Source: Alphaproteobacteria bacterium
Lineage (GTDB): Bacteria > Pseudomonadota > Alphaproteobacteria > Bin95
NCBI GenBank assembly: GCA_022826185.1
Contig: JAJDVH010000120.1
Location: forward strand, 1-32,690
DNA length: 32,690 nucleotides
Reading direction: 5' to 3'
How positions within the stretch are numbered: position 1 is the stretch's first letter; each line of letters starts with the position of its first letter. Below are positions 23,203 to 31,515 of this stretch, piece by piece. Under the pieces are notes generated by a model. The model was not told the origin of the DNA and searched no databases. It worked only from the letters and a program-made list of their open reading frames with translations. Made by a program: the position numbers and the translations under genes.

Positions 23203-23978
23203 CGCGCGAGAGACGGCAGGCACACCGTCCTGCCGTCCGCCAACCGCTCCACGCGCACGTCGATCTGGTAGGCCGCCGACAGCGTGTCTCCGGTAAGGGC
23301 GGCGTCCGGCGTGCCGGTCGCGCGCACGCGGCCGTCATGGAGCAGGGCGACATCCGTCCCGACGGCGAACGCATGGTCCGGGTCGTGAGTCGACAGGATG
23401 ACCGTGAGGCCGTCGGCGGCCAGTCCCGCGATCTCGCGCAGCACCAGCGCCTGGTTGCCGAAATCGAGGCTGGCTGTGGGTTCGTCCATGATGAGCACCG
23501 GCGTTTCCTGAGCCAGCGCCCGCGCGACCAGCACAAGCTGGCGCTGGCCTCCGGAGAGCCGGGTGTAGTCGGCGTCGGCCAATTCGTCGATGCGCAAGCG
23601 GGCCAGCGCGCGCCGCGCGGCCTCCCGGTCGGCTTCGCCCGGCTGGGAGAATAGCCCGAGCCGAGCCGTCCTGCCCATCAGGACGACTTCGAACGCTGAC
23701 CAGGCGAAGGGCGGTGCATGGGCCTGCGGCACATAGGCGACACGACGTGCAATCTCGGCCCGCGAGAGGTGGTCGAGCGGCTGGCCTTCCAGAAGCACTC
23801 GTCCTCCCCGCGCCGGAATAAGCCCCAATTGGGTCTTGAAGAGCGTGGTCTTGCCGGAGCCGTTGGGGCCGAGCAGGCAGAGCACCGCGCCCGGCCCGGC
23901 CGCCAGCGTTATTCCCGACCCGACCTCGTGGCCGGGATAGCCGATCGCCAGGTCCTGGGTTTCGATCGTCATGCCCAT
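23178..23978 (-). CDS. Type II ABC importer ATPase (MolC/BtuD-like)
   Basis: This 266-residue nucleotide-binding subunit has every motif intact: Walker A GPNGSGKTT (about 38-46), signature LSGGQRQ, Walker B VLIMDEPTASLD and the switch histidine in STHDPDHA. Spacing and sequence (PQAHAPPFAWSAFEVVLMGR) are typical of FecE/BtuD-type partners of FecCD permeases. The start overlaps the permease stop by 10 bp, and a second ATG at 23972 could also serve. It is the last gene of a run that also includes TupABC, which suggests an oxyanion such as molybdate or tungstate, as for MolABC of Haemophilus influenzae. An iron-chelate or cobalamin substrate remains possible from sequence alone. Confidence 0.88.
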   Translation of the reverse strand: MGMTIETQDLAIGYPGHEVGSGITLAAGPGAVLCLLGPNGSGKTTLFKTQLGLIPARGGRVLLEGQPLDHLSRAEIARRVAYVPQAHAPPFAWSAFEVVLMGRTARLGLFSQPGEADREAARRALARLRIDELADADYTRLSGGQRQLVLVARALAQETPVLIMDEPTASLDFGNQALVLREIAGLAADGLTVILSTHDPDHAFAVGTDVALLHDGRVRATGTPDAALTGDTLSAAYQIDVRVERLADGRTVCLPSLARHGESHRT

Positions 23979-24982
23979 GCGCGCCGGCCCCGTGCAAGCA
24001 GCCAGAGAAAGAACGGCGCGCCCACCACCGCCGTCAGAATGCCGAGCGGAACCTCTGCGCCCGAGATCGTGCGCGCCAGCGTATCGACCGCAAGCATGTA
24101 ACCCGCTCCGAGCAGCGCGGCGGCCGGCAGGAGCCGCCCGAAGCCGGGACCGACGATCATGCGGGCGATATGCGGGATCACCAGACCGACCCAGCCGACG
24201 ACACCTGCGACCGCGACGACACTGGCCGTGATGAGCGTGGCGCAGACAATGACGATGAGGCGGAGCCGGGCGGCCTCGACGCCGAGCGCGCGGGCTTCTT
24301 CGTCACCAAGCGCCAAAACATTGATCCTCCAGCGCAGCAACGCCAGCGGCACGAGGCCGGCTGCCACGACCGGAGCCGCGGGAAAGAGGTCTGCGGTCTT
24401 CACCCCGGCGAGGCTGCCGAGGAGCCAGAAGGTGATCGCGGGCAGCTGGTCGTAGGGATCGGCCAGCACTTTCAGCAGCGATGTCGCCGCCCCGGCGAGC
24501 GCGCCGACCACCACGCCTGCGAGCACAAGTATCAGGGTGCGGTCGCCCGTTTGGACGGCAGCCGCAACGAAACCGACCAACAGGACCGCCCCGAGCCCGC
24601 CGGCGAATCCCAGTAGTTGGACCGCCACGACCGGCAGCGACAGGAAGATCCCGAGTACGGCGCCGAGCCCCGCTCCGGCCGACACGCCGAGAATGTCGGG
24701 CGACACGAGCGGATTGCGGAACAACGTCTGATAGCAGGCGCCCGCCGCTGCAAGCGCCGCCCCGACCAGAAGCGACGCCGCCACTCTCGGAAGCCTGATC
24801 GCCAGCAGCACGGTTTCGGCCTGGTCCGTGCTTTCGCGCCCCGTCAGCACCGATATCGCTTCAACGAATCCGAGCGGGTAGGGCCCGATCAGGAGCGCGG
24901 CGAGGCTGCAGAGGACCAGCGCTCCGGTGAGCCAGAGCGCAGTGCCGGTTCCCGCTCCCGCGCGGTAGCGAGCGGATTTCAA
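23969..24982 (-). CDS. Type II ABC importer permease (FecCD/MolB-like)
   Basis: This permease of about 337 residues has some ten hydrophobic segments. It carries family stretches such as RLPRVAASLLVGAALAAAGA, YQTLFRNPLVSPDILGVSAG and GLVIPHIARMIVG, the standard marks of FecCD/BtuC proteins. I start it at a TTG at 24982, because TTGA then overlaps the stop of the binding-protein gene exactly as ATGA overlaps do, and the length becomes normal. A longer ATG frame from 25126 would add 48 Arg-rich residues that overlap the preceding gene. It is inferred to form the channel with the ATPase at 23178 and to take substrate from the binding protein at 24979. Confidence 0.88.
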   Translation of the reverse strand: MKSARYRAGAGTGTALWLTGALVLCSLAALLIGPYPLGFVEAISVLTGRESTDQAETVLLAIRLPRVAASLLVGAALAAAGACYQTLFRNPLVSPDILGVSAGAGLGAVLGIFLSLPVVAVQLLGFAGGLGAVLLVGFVAAAVQTGDRTLILVLAGVVVGALAGAATSLLKVLADPYDQLPAITFWLLGSLAGVKTADLFPAAPVVAAGLVPLALLRWRINVLALGDEEARALGVEAARLRLIVIVCATLITASVVAVAGVVGWVGLVIPHIARMIVGPGFGRLLPAAALLGAGYMLAVDTLARTISGAEVPLGILTAVVGAPFFLWLLARGRRAWA

Positions 24983-26016
24983 GGCGCGCGTCCGCCCGCC
25001 CACTCCAGCAGCCGGTTCAGCTCGGCTTCTCCCAGATCGACATGGTACCAGAGCTTGTAGAAGGCGTGCGTTTCGCCTCGCAGGTCGCCCGGCCACAGGT
25101 CGGGATAGAAGAGGCCGGCGAGCCATTTCAGGCCCATCATCCGGTTGATCGACGGCGGTCGGTCGATCCAGCCGAACGGCGCGGTGGGCGAAAGATAGAC
25201 CCGGCCCCGGCGGACCGCCGCGATCCCCTGCCAGAGCGGGTCCTTCCAGACGCGGTCGTAGAAGATCCGGTCCCAGGTGACGATGGTGTCGGGATCCGCA
25301 ACGATCACCTGCTCGGGCGAGGCCTGCACGAGCCCGTACTGCCCCGGCACATCGGCCACGTTCCGTCCGCCTGCGAGCTCGATGATCTCGGTATTGATGG
25401 ATCCCTTCAGCCCCGTCTCGAGCCCGTCCGGGCCGCGGGCGAGATAGACGCGGGGGCGCTGCTTTTGGGGCACAGCGCCGAGCGCAGCCCGGAGTTCGGC
25501 GAATGTCGCTTCCACATCCGCCGCGAGCCTTTCCCCGCGGTCGGGGACTCCGAGCGCCGCGCCCAGCAGGCGGAGCGAAGCGGCCGTTTCCGAGAAGCGC
25601 CCGTTGATGAGGATGTAAGGGATGCCGGTCTGTTCCTGGACCCGGTTTGCCAGGTCGATATAGGTGTCCCGCACCGACCCGAAATCGACGATGAGGTCGG
25701 GCCTCAGCACGATCACCCGCTCAAGGTTTGCGTCTCCGCCGCGCCCGGTAACGCGCCCGGTTTCGGGAAGATCGCGCCAGGGCTGGGCGATGTAGGGTTT
25801 CTCGTAGTCCCGAAGCCTGCGCGGCCAGCCGAGCAGCGCCTCGGGCTTCAGCGCATAGACCAGGATCGAGGCCGGCGGCCCGGCCGCGAAGACCCGCTCC
25901 ACGCGGTCCGGAATCTCCACGACCCTCCCGGCGGAGTCCCGGACGGTGCGCGCATCGCCCGGCGCGGCGAGGCCGGCCAGGGCAATCGCCAGCAGGAACC
26001 GCATAACCCCTTTCAT
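24979..26016 (-). CDS. Type II importer periplasmic binding protein (MolA/BtuF-like)
   Basis: This 345-residue protein has a cleavable-looking signal peptide (MRFLLAIALAGLAAPGDA) without a lipobox cysteine, so it should be periplasmic. The fold markers are those of FhuD/BtuF-type proteins: RVERVFAAGPPASILVYALK, ERVIVLRPDLIVDFG and FGWIDRPPSINRMMGLKWLA. The start at 26016 has GGAGA 7 nt upstream; an ATG at 26004 is weaker. The gene lies 58 bp downstream of tupA on the same strand. I infer molybdate or tungstate binding from the neighbourhood and the precedent of MolA. The family itself also includes siderophore, haem and cobalamin binders, so the ligand is uncertain. Confidence 0.8.
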   Translation of the reverse strand: MKGVMRFLLAIALAGLAAPGDARTVRDSAGRVVEIPDRVERVFAAGPPASILVYALKPEALLGWPRRLRDYEKPYIAQPWRDLPETGRVTGRGGDANLERVIVLRPDLIVDFGSVRDTYIDLANRVQEQTGIPYILINGRFSETAASLRLLGAALGVPDRGERLAADVEATFAELRAALGAVPQKQRPRVYLARGPDGLETGLKGSINTEIIELAGGRNVADVPGQYGLVQASPEQVIVADPDTIVTWDRIFYDRVWKDPLWQGIAAVRRGRVYLSPTAPFGWIDRPPSINRMMGLKWLAGLFYPDLWPGDLRGETHAFYKLWYHVDLGEAELNRLLEWAGGRAP

Positions 26017-26074
26017 TCAGAAATCTCCATGCAAGGCGGCCCTGTCCATACAGCCGAAGGCCGGCGCGCGTCCG

Positions 26075-26890
26075 TCAGCCGCCCGCATTCGGAAAGAAGA
26101 CCTGCCGGCCTTCCACCCGGTAGGACGCGATTGCCGACTGCCCCTCCTCGGAGAGCACCCAATCGACGAACTGGCGGCCGAGACCCGCCCTCACATTCGG
26201 GTGTTTCTCCGGATTGACCAGGACGATGCCGTACTGGTTGAACAGCCTGGGATCGCCCTCGACCACTATGCGATGGCCGTTCCTGTTGCCGAAGCTCGTC
26301 CAGGTCGCGCGGTCGGTCATCGCATAGGCGCCCATGCCGGCACCGATGTTCAGCGTTGCGCCCATGCCGGAACCCGTTTCGCGGTACCAGCTGCCCGAAG
26401 CTGCCGCCACATCGATTCCCGCCTCCTTCCAGAGCCGCAGCTCCGCCTTGTGCGTGCCGCTGTCATCCCCGCGGGAAGCGAAGGGAACCGCCGCTTCGGC
26501 GATCTTCCGCAGCGCCGCTGCGGCGTCTCTCATGCCTGCAACGCCAGCCGGATCGGAGGCCGGACCGACAATGACGAAGTCGTTGTACATGACATCGGCG
26601 CGCTCGATGCCGTGGCCGTCGGTGACGAACTTTTCCTCTGCCTTCGGAGCATGGACGAGGAGCACATCGCCGTCGCCGTTTGCCGCGTTTCTGATGGCCT
26701 GGCCCGTGCCCACGGCGACCACCCGGACCTCGATACCGGTCCTCTCCCGGAAGATCGGCAGGATATGGCCGTAGAGGCCGGAATTCTGGGTCGAGGTCGT
26801 GGACTGGACGATGATGAACCGGTCCGCTGCCGCAGGCCCCGATGCTATGAATGCAGCGGCTGTCAGAGCGAAAAGAGCGTGTCTGACCAT
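26075..26890 (-). CDS. Tungstate-binding protein TupA
   Basis: This 271-residue periplasmic protein has a signal peptide ending near AAA-DRF. The sequence TTSTQNSGLYGHILPIFRER, with GIEVRVVAVGTGQA and DVLLVHAP, is diagnostic of TupA, which binds tungstate with very high affinity and favours it over molybdate. The TTST motif is the known start of the ligand site in this family. MYNDFVIVGP and GTHKAELRLWKEAG also fit. I prefer the ATG at 26890. A GTG at 26905 in the same frame would place the start 6 nt after the ATPase stop. It is third in the order tupB, tupC, tupA and is followed by the type II importer. Confidence 0.92.
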   Translation of the reverse strand: MVRHALFALTAAAFIASGPAAADRFIIVQSTTSTQNSGLYGHILPIFRERTGIEVRVVAVGTGQAIRNAANGDGDVLLVHAPKAEEKFVTDGHGIERADVMYNDFVIVGPASDPAGVAGMRDAAAALRKIAEAAVPFASRGDDSGTHKAELRLWKEAGIDVAAASGSWYRETGSGMGATLNIGAGMGAYAMTDRATWTSFGNRNGHRIVVEGDPRLFNQYGIVLVNPEKHPNVRAGLGRQFVDWVLSEEGQSAIASYRVEGRQVFFPNAGG

Positions 26891-26911
26891 GCGGTGCCCG
26901 CCCACCCGGTT

Positions 26912-27703
26912 TCAGGCTTTCGGCCCGGCCGGGGTGTCGAGATAAAGACGGCCCTGGAGCCAGGCTCGGGCCGCTTCGGACCGGGGCATGTCCAGCACGT
27001 TCGATGCCGGCCCGGTTTCGACCACCCGCCCGCCGTGCAGGAAGACCAGATCGTCGCCGAGGCGCCGCGCCTGCCCGATGTCATGGGTGACCAGCACGAT
27101 GGCGACGCCGCTCTCATGGGCCTCGGCAACAAGCTGCTCGATGGCATGGGTCGAGCCCGGATCGAGGCTGGCCGTCGGTTCGTCGAGGAACAGCATGCGC
27201 GGCCTGCAGGCAAGCGCGCGCACCACCGCGAGCCGCTGCTGCTCCCCGCCGGAAAGGACACGCGCCGGCCGGTTCGCCAGATCGCCGAGCCGCGACCGTT
27301 CCATCGCCTCGGCCTCCCGCGCCCTGCGCTCCGCAGCGGGGAGGCCGCGCACTGCAAGCGCGAAGCGGAGATTGGCGAGCACCGAGCGGCGCAGCAGGAC
27401 GGGGCGCTGGAACACCATCGCCTGCGCAAGGCGGCCTTCGCGGTCCAGGGGCCGGCCCTGCCAGAGCACCTCACCGGCGGTCGGGCGGATCAGGCCGTGC
27501 AGAAGGCGCAGCAGCAGGCTCTTGCCGGCGCCGTTGGCTCCCATGACCACCGTCCGCATGCCGGGGCGGATGTCGATATCGACCCCGTCGATCAGCCGCT
27601 TGCCGCCGGCGTCGAAACACAGGCCCCGCGCGCTCAGCAGGGCCGGACCGTCCGCCGCCATCGGGGGCGCCGGCGCGGCCATATGGAACGCCGCCTCAGG
27701 CAT
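26912..27703 (-). CDS. Tungstate importer ATPase TupC
   Basis: This 263-residue ABC ATPase has Walker A GANGAGKS, signature LSGGEQQR, Walker B MLFLDEPTASLD and switch histidine in VTHDIGQA. The length and the position between TupB and TupA identify it as TupC. The first 20 residues (AAPAPPMAADGPA) are a low-complexity leader not usual for the family, so a later start is possible, although no good alternative is seen. Its start overlaps the tupB stop by 8 bp, indicating coupled translation. Confidence 0.9.
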   Translation of the reverse strand: MPEAAFHMAAPAPPMAADGPALLSARGLCFDAGGKRLIDGVDIDIRPGMRTVVMGANGAGKSLLLRLLHGLIRPTAGEVLWQGRPLDREGRLAQAMVFQRPVLLRRSVLANLRFALAVRGLPAAERRAREAEAMERSRLGDLANRPARVLSGGEQQRLAVVRALACRPRMLFLDEPTASLDPGSTHAIEQLVAEAHESGVAIVLVTHDIGQARRLGDDLVFLHGGRVVETGPASNVLDMPRSEAARAWLQGRLYLDTPAGPKA

Positions 27704-28403
27704 AGGCCATCCGCACCGCCGACGCCCGGAGCGTCATCACGGCCCCGTTTACCGCCACGGCAATGGCGAGAAGCACGACGCCGAGCGCCAGCGCCAGTTC
27801 GAGATTGCCCTTCGAGGTCTCGAGCGCAATCGTCGTGGTCATGACGCGCGTGACATGGTTGATGTTGCCGCCGACGATGATGACGGCGCCCACCTCCGCC
27901 ACGGCCCGGCCGAAACCGGCGAGCGCCACGGTCAGCAGGCTGTAGCGCGCGTCCCACAGCAGCGCGGCGACCCGGTCGAAAGGGCCGACGCCGAGCGAGT
28001 CGAACTGCTCGGCATATTCGCGGTAGCAGTCCTCCACCACCTGCCGGCTCAACGCCGCCACGATGGGCGTGACGAGGATCGTCTGGGCGATAATCATGGC
28101 GGCCGGCGTGTAGAGCAGTTCCAGCGGACCGAGCGGTCCGGCGGCGGACAGCATCAGATAGGCGATCAGCCCCACGACGACGGGCGGCAGGCCCATCAGC
28201 GCGTTGAGGACGACGATCACGGCCGTCCTCCCCGGAAACCGGAACGCGCCCACCGCCGCGCCGAGCGGCAGGCCGATGACGCAGGAAATGGCGACGGCGC
28301 TCAGCGTGACGCGAAGCGACAGGCCGACGATTTCGATGAGGTCGGAGTCCCAGGCGAGGATCAGGCTGACCGCCTCTCCGAGGATCCTCCAGAAGCTGTC
28401 CAC
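27696..28403 (-). CDS. Tungstate importer permease TupB
   Basis: This 235-residue inner-membrane permease has about five hydrophobic segments. It has the TupB hallmarks GLPPVVVGLIAYLMLS, the EAA-type loop region and GRAVAEVGAVIIVGGNINHVT. It begins with GTG at 28403 and a strong GGAGGAA ribosome site (minus strand, over 28411-28417). As the first gene of tupBCA and the following type II importer genes, it sets the promoter position to within the divergent gap shared with the MOT1-like gene. Confidence 0.92.
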   Translation of the reverse strand: MDSFWRILGEAVSLILAWDSDLIEIVGLSLRVTLSAVAISCVIGLPLGAAVGAFRFPGRTAVIVVLNALMGLPPVVVGLIAYLMLSAAGPLGPLELLYTPAAMIIAQTILVTPIVAALSRQVVEDCYREYAEQFDSLGVGPFDRVAALLWDARYSLLTVALAGFGRAVAEVGAVIIVGGNINHVTRVMTTTIALETSKGNLELALALGVVLLAIAVAVNGAVMTLRASAVRMAYA

Positions 28404-28572
28404 CCTGCAATTCCTCCCGTGATCCGGAAGAATCGCATAAAAACAACCTTAAATCGACAAGACCAGCAGGAAATTCCCGGTTCCGCGATGGCGTCCGTCC
28501 GGCCTTTCGCAGGGCGGCATGCGCCTGTAGGCTTGGGCGCAGGACAGGCGCAAAAACAACAAGATAACGGGA
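28404..28572. promoter_or_regulatory. Divergent promoter region, tupB and MOT1-like gene
   Basis: These 169 bp are AT-rich compared with both neighbours and must carry the promoters of the tungstate operon (minus) and the MOT1-like permease (plus). I see the tupB ribosome site at 28411-28417 but no clean -35/-10 pair and no ModE-type dyad. A minus-strand TTGTCG with a 15-bp spacer to TATGCG is a weak possibility. Confidence 0.4.
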
Positions 28573-29712
28573 ATGCCTGGGTTCGGAGCACAGGAGGTCG
28601 GGCGCCTGGAGCGCCTGCGCTCGGCCAGCGGGGAGCTGTCGGGCGCGTTCGGCGACCTCGGCACCTTCCTGCCTTATGTCGTGGCCGCGGTGGGCGCGGG
28701 CATTCTCGCGCCGACGCCGGTGTTTGCGGGCTTTGCGGCCGGATATGTCCTCGTCGCCGCCGTCTATCGCATGCCGGTATCCGTCCAGCCGATGAAGGCG
28801 CTCGGCGCCGTGATAATCGCGGGCGGCCTCACGGCGGCCGAAACCGCCTGGGCAGGCGGCATCGTCGGTGCGGTTCTGCTCCTGCTTGCGGCCATCCCGT
28901 CGTTCGAGAAGGCGACCCGCGCGATACCGCAATCGGTTGTCACCGGCCTCCAGGCGGGACTCGGCCTGATGCTCGGAACCGTGGCTTTCGGCCTGATGAG
29001 CCACGACTGGATCATGGCCCTGGCGTCGCTTGCCGTGCTCTCGCTGGCCCTTCTCCTGCCGCGGGGACCCTGGGTTCCGCTGGTCGTCACCGGCGCCGTG
29101 CTGCTGGTTCCCCATGCAGGGCCGCCGGCTGCCCCGGCGGCGCCGCCCGGCGGCATCGACACCGTCCACGCCGTGCTTTCGGGCGTGCTGGCGCAGCTGC
29201 CGCTGACCCTGCTCAATGCCGTGGTGGTCGCCGCCGCGGTCGCGCGCACGCTCTATCCCGACCGGGCCGCGCGGGTGAGCGAACGCAGGCTCGCTGCGAC
29301 GAACGGGCTGATGAACCTCCTGCTTGCGCCGCTGGGCGCCATGCCGATGTGCCACGGGGCCGGCGGCATCGCCGCGCACCGAAGGTTCGGCGCGCGCGGC
29401 ATGGGGGCGCCGCTGATCATGGCGGCCGCCTGCGGCGCCGTCGCCGCGGCGGGGCCGGAGATCGTCGGGCTGCTCATGTCGATCCCGCCGGCGGTCGTCG
29501 GCGCGCTCCTGGTCTATGCGGCGGCCGACCTGATCCTGAGCCCGAGGCTGCTCGACGCCCGCCCGGACTGCCGGCCCGTCATCGCCGCGGCTGCGCTGGC
29601 AACGGTATTCCTGGGCGCGCTGGCGGGGCTGATTACCGGCCTGGCTGCGGAAGGAATGCGCGTCCATATCCGGCGCAGGCGGCGTTCCGGTTCCACGCAT
29701 GGCGGCGGATAG
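28573..29712 (+). CDS. MOT1-type molybdate permease (putative)
   Basis: This 379-residue protein has 10-12 hydrophobic segments. It carries the two signatures of MOT1-like transporters: GELSGAFGDLGTFLPYV near the start (18-34) and GAMPMCHGAGGIAAHRRFGA in the second half. MOT1 proteins of plants and algae take up molybdate with high affinity, and bacterial relatives are usually annotated as putative sulfate/molybdate transporters. Here the flanking tup and mod genes favour molybdate or tungstate. It diverges from tupB and converges with modC, ending 19 bp from it. The last 25 residues are Arg- and Gly-rich and probably cytoplasmic. The ribosome site is weak. Confidence 0.88.
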   Translation: MPGFGAQEVGRLERLRSASGELSGAFGDLGTFLPYVVAAVGAGILAPTPVFAGFAAGYVLVAAVYRMPVSVQPMKALGAVIIAGGLTAAETAWAGGIVGAVLLLLAAIPSFEKATRAIPQSVVTGLQAGLGLMLGTVAFGLMSHDWIMALASLAVLSLALLLPRGPWVPLVVTGAVLLVPHAGPPAAPAAPPGGIDTVHAVLSGVLAQLPLTLLNAVVVAAAVARTLYPDRAARVSERRLAATNGLMNLLLAPLGAMPMCHGAGGIAAHRRFGARGMGAPLIMAAACGAVAAAGPEIVGLLMSIPPAVVGALLVYAAADLILSPRLLDARPDCRPVIAAAALATVFLGALAGLITGLAAEGMRVHIRRRRRSGSTHGGG

Positions 29713-29731
29713 CTCGCGGGAGCGGCGCGGC

Positions 29732-30817
29732 TCAGGCACCGCCCACGCCCTCCGGGGCGATGGCGACGGTCTTGATGACGGCATGGCACGCCATGCCCTC
29801 CTCCAGCCCCAGCGCCTCGGTCGAACGGCGGGTGGAGCGCGAGAGGATCGTGCCGGCCGCCGTGCGGACGGAAACGATGGCGCCCGGCCCCTCGCCCGCC
29901 CGGACCGATTCGACCGTGCCCGGCAGGATGTTCAGCGCGGACAGGCCTTCCGGCTCTCCTCTGGACAGCAGCACCTCATGCGCCGCGATCCGGACCCGGA
30001 TCCGGCTGCCGGGCGCATGCGGCACGCTCGGCAGGAACAGGCGCACGCCGCCGGCCTCGATCTCCGACAGCCCGTCGGCATGGTGGCGCACGACGGCCGC
30101 TTCGAGCACCGCGCCCGCGCCGCGCGCGCCGAGCGGCGTGACCGTCGGATCGCCCAGCACCTCGACCGCCGGCCCCTGGCGCAGCACGCGCCCGTCCTGG
30201 AGCGCGATCACCGTGGTTGCGAGCCGCGCCACCTCCGCCGCCGAGTGGCTGACATAGAGCACCGGCACCGACACCTCGTCGCGCAAGCGCTCGAAATAGG
30301 GCAGGATTTCCGCCTTCCGCGCTTCGTCCAGCGAGGCCAGCGGCTCGTCGGCGAGGATCAGCCGGGGGCTCGCCAGCAGGGCGCGGCCGATTGCGACCCG
30401 CTGCTTCTCGCCGCTCGACAGCGCGCCGGGGCGCCGGCCCAGCAGATGCCCGATGCCGAGCATGTCGACGATGCGCCCCAAATCCTCGCGCGGCCCGTTC
30501 CTCGGCGCGAACCAGCGGCCGTATTTCAGGTTCTGGCCCACGGTAAGATGCGGAAACAGCCGCCCCTCCTGGAAGATGTAGCCGAGCCGGCGCCGGTGGG
30601 CGGGAAGCCAGGCGCCGCGCTCCGTGTCGAACAGCACCCAGCCGTCCGCGACCGCGCGCCCGGCCTCGGGCCTGAGAAGCCCTGCGACGGCGTTGACGGT
30701 CGTCGTCTTGCCGGAGCCGGAGCGGCCGAAGAGCACGGTGACGCCCGGCGGTGCCTCGAAGGAAATGTCGAGTTCGAAGCCGGGGAAGGCATGGCGGATG
30801 GCGACGGACAGCGTCAT
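29732..30817 (-). CDS. Molybdate importer ATPase ModC
   Basis: This 361-residue protein has the normal ModC length. An ABC domain (Walker A GRSGSGKTT near 30-38, signature LSSGEKQR, Walker B LILADEPLASLD, switch histidine in VSHSAAE) is followed by a C-terminal MOP/TOBE molybdate-binding domain (about 290-355, LSALNILPGTV and GMACHAVIKTVAI). The Walker A surroundings and SSGEKQR signature are typical ModC. The ATG at 30817 overlaps the modB stop by 4 bp. A frame that continues upstream runs through modB and modA in another frame and is not coding. Confidence 0.94.
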   Translation of the reverse strand: MTLSVAIRHAFPGFELDISFEAPPGVTVLFGRSGSGKTTTVNAVAGLLRPEAGRAVADGWVLFDTERGAWLPAHRRRLGYIFQEGRLFPHLTVGQNLKYGRWFAPRNGPREDLGRIVDMLGIGHLLGRRPGALSSGEKQRVAIGRALLASPRLILADEPLASLDEARKAEILPYFERLRDEVSVPVLYVSHSAAEVARLATTVIALQDGRVLRQGPAVEVLGDPTVTPLGARGAGAVLEAAVVRHHADGLSEIEAGGVRLFLPSVPHAPGSRIRVRIAAHEVLLSRGEPEGLSALNILPGTVESVRAGEGPGAIVSVRTAAGTILSRSTRRSTEALGLEEGMACHAVIKTVAIAPEGVGGA

Positions 30818-31506
30818 GCGCCGGCCACCCTTCTCGCCACGCGCCGCGCGACGAGTTCGGAGAGCAGCAGCGCCGCCATGGACACGACGACCGCGATCGC
30901 CACCAGCCGGAGCGCGGAGGCCTCGCCGCCCGGCACCTGGAGGAAGGCGTAGATCGCCGTCGGCAGGGTCTGCGTCTGGCCCGGAATGTTGGAGACGAAG
31001 GTGATCGTCGCCCCGAACTCCCCCATCGCCTTGGCGAAGGCCAGGATCGTGCCCGCGAGGATGCCCGGCAGGACGAGCGGCAGGGTCACGGTCGCGAAGA
31101 CCCAGGGGCCGGAGGCGCCGAGCGTCGCGCTTGCCTGTTCCAGCCTCGGGTCCACCGCCTCGATGGACAGCCGGATGGCGCGGACCATGAGCGGGAACGC
31201 CATGACCGCCGCCGCCAGCGCCGCGCCCGTCCAGCGGAAGGCGAAGACGATGCCGACCTCCTGCAGCAGGCCGCCGACGGGTCCCTGCGTCCCGAAGGTC
31301 AGCAGCAGCAGGTAGCCCGTCGCCACCGGGGGCAGGATGAGGGGCAGGTGCACCACGCCGTTCAGGAGCTGCCGGCCGGGGAAGCGCCAGCGCGCGAGCG
31401 CATAGGCGGTCAGCACGCCGAGCGGCAGGCTCGCGAGCGTTGCCCAGAACGCGACGCGAAGCGAGAGCGCAACGGCCCGCCATTCCTCGGGGCTCAGCCA
31501 GTCCAT
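30814..31506 (-). CDS. Molybdate importer permease ModB
   Basis: This 230-residue inner-membrane permease has about five hydrophobic segments. The loop EQASATLGASGPWVFATVTL is the EAA coupling motif, and FAKAMGEFGATITFVSNIPG is the ModB signature. It begins 9 bp after the modA stop and overlaps modC by 4 bp, forming the standard modABC order. Confidence 0.94.
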   Translation of the reverse strand: MDWLSPEEWRAVALSLRVAFWATLASLPLGVLTAYALARWRFPGRQLLNGVVHLPLILPPVATGYLLLLTFGTQGPVGGLLQEVGIVFAFRWTGAALAAAVMAFPLMVRAIRLSIEAVDPRLEQASATLGASGPWVFATVTLPLVLPGILAGTILAFAKAMGEFGATITFVSNIPGQTQTLPTAIYAFLQVPGGEASALRLVAIAVVVSMAALLLSELVARRVARRVAGA

Positions 31507-31515
31507 GGCGCGATT

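Noticed and set aside
26988-30257. A 1089-codon plus-strand open frame across tupC, tupB and modC
   Set aside because: It is antisense or out of frame with four clearly recognised transporter genes, and its low-complexity Arg/Ser composition is not protein-like.
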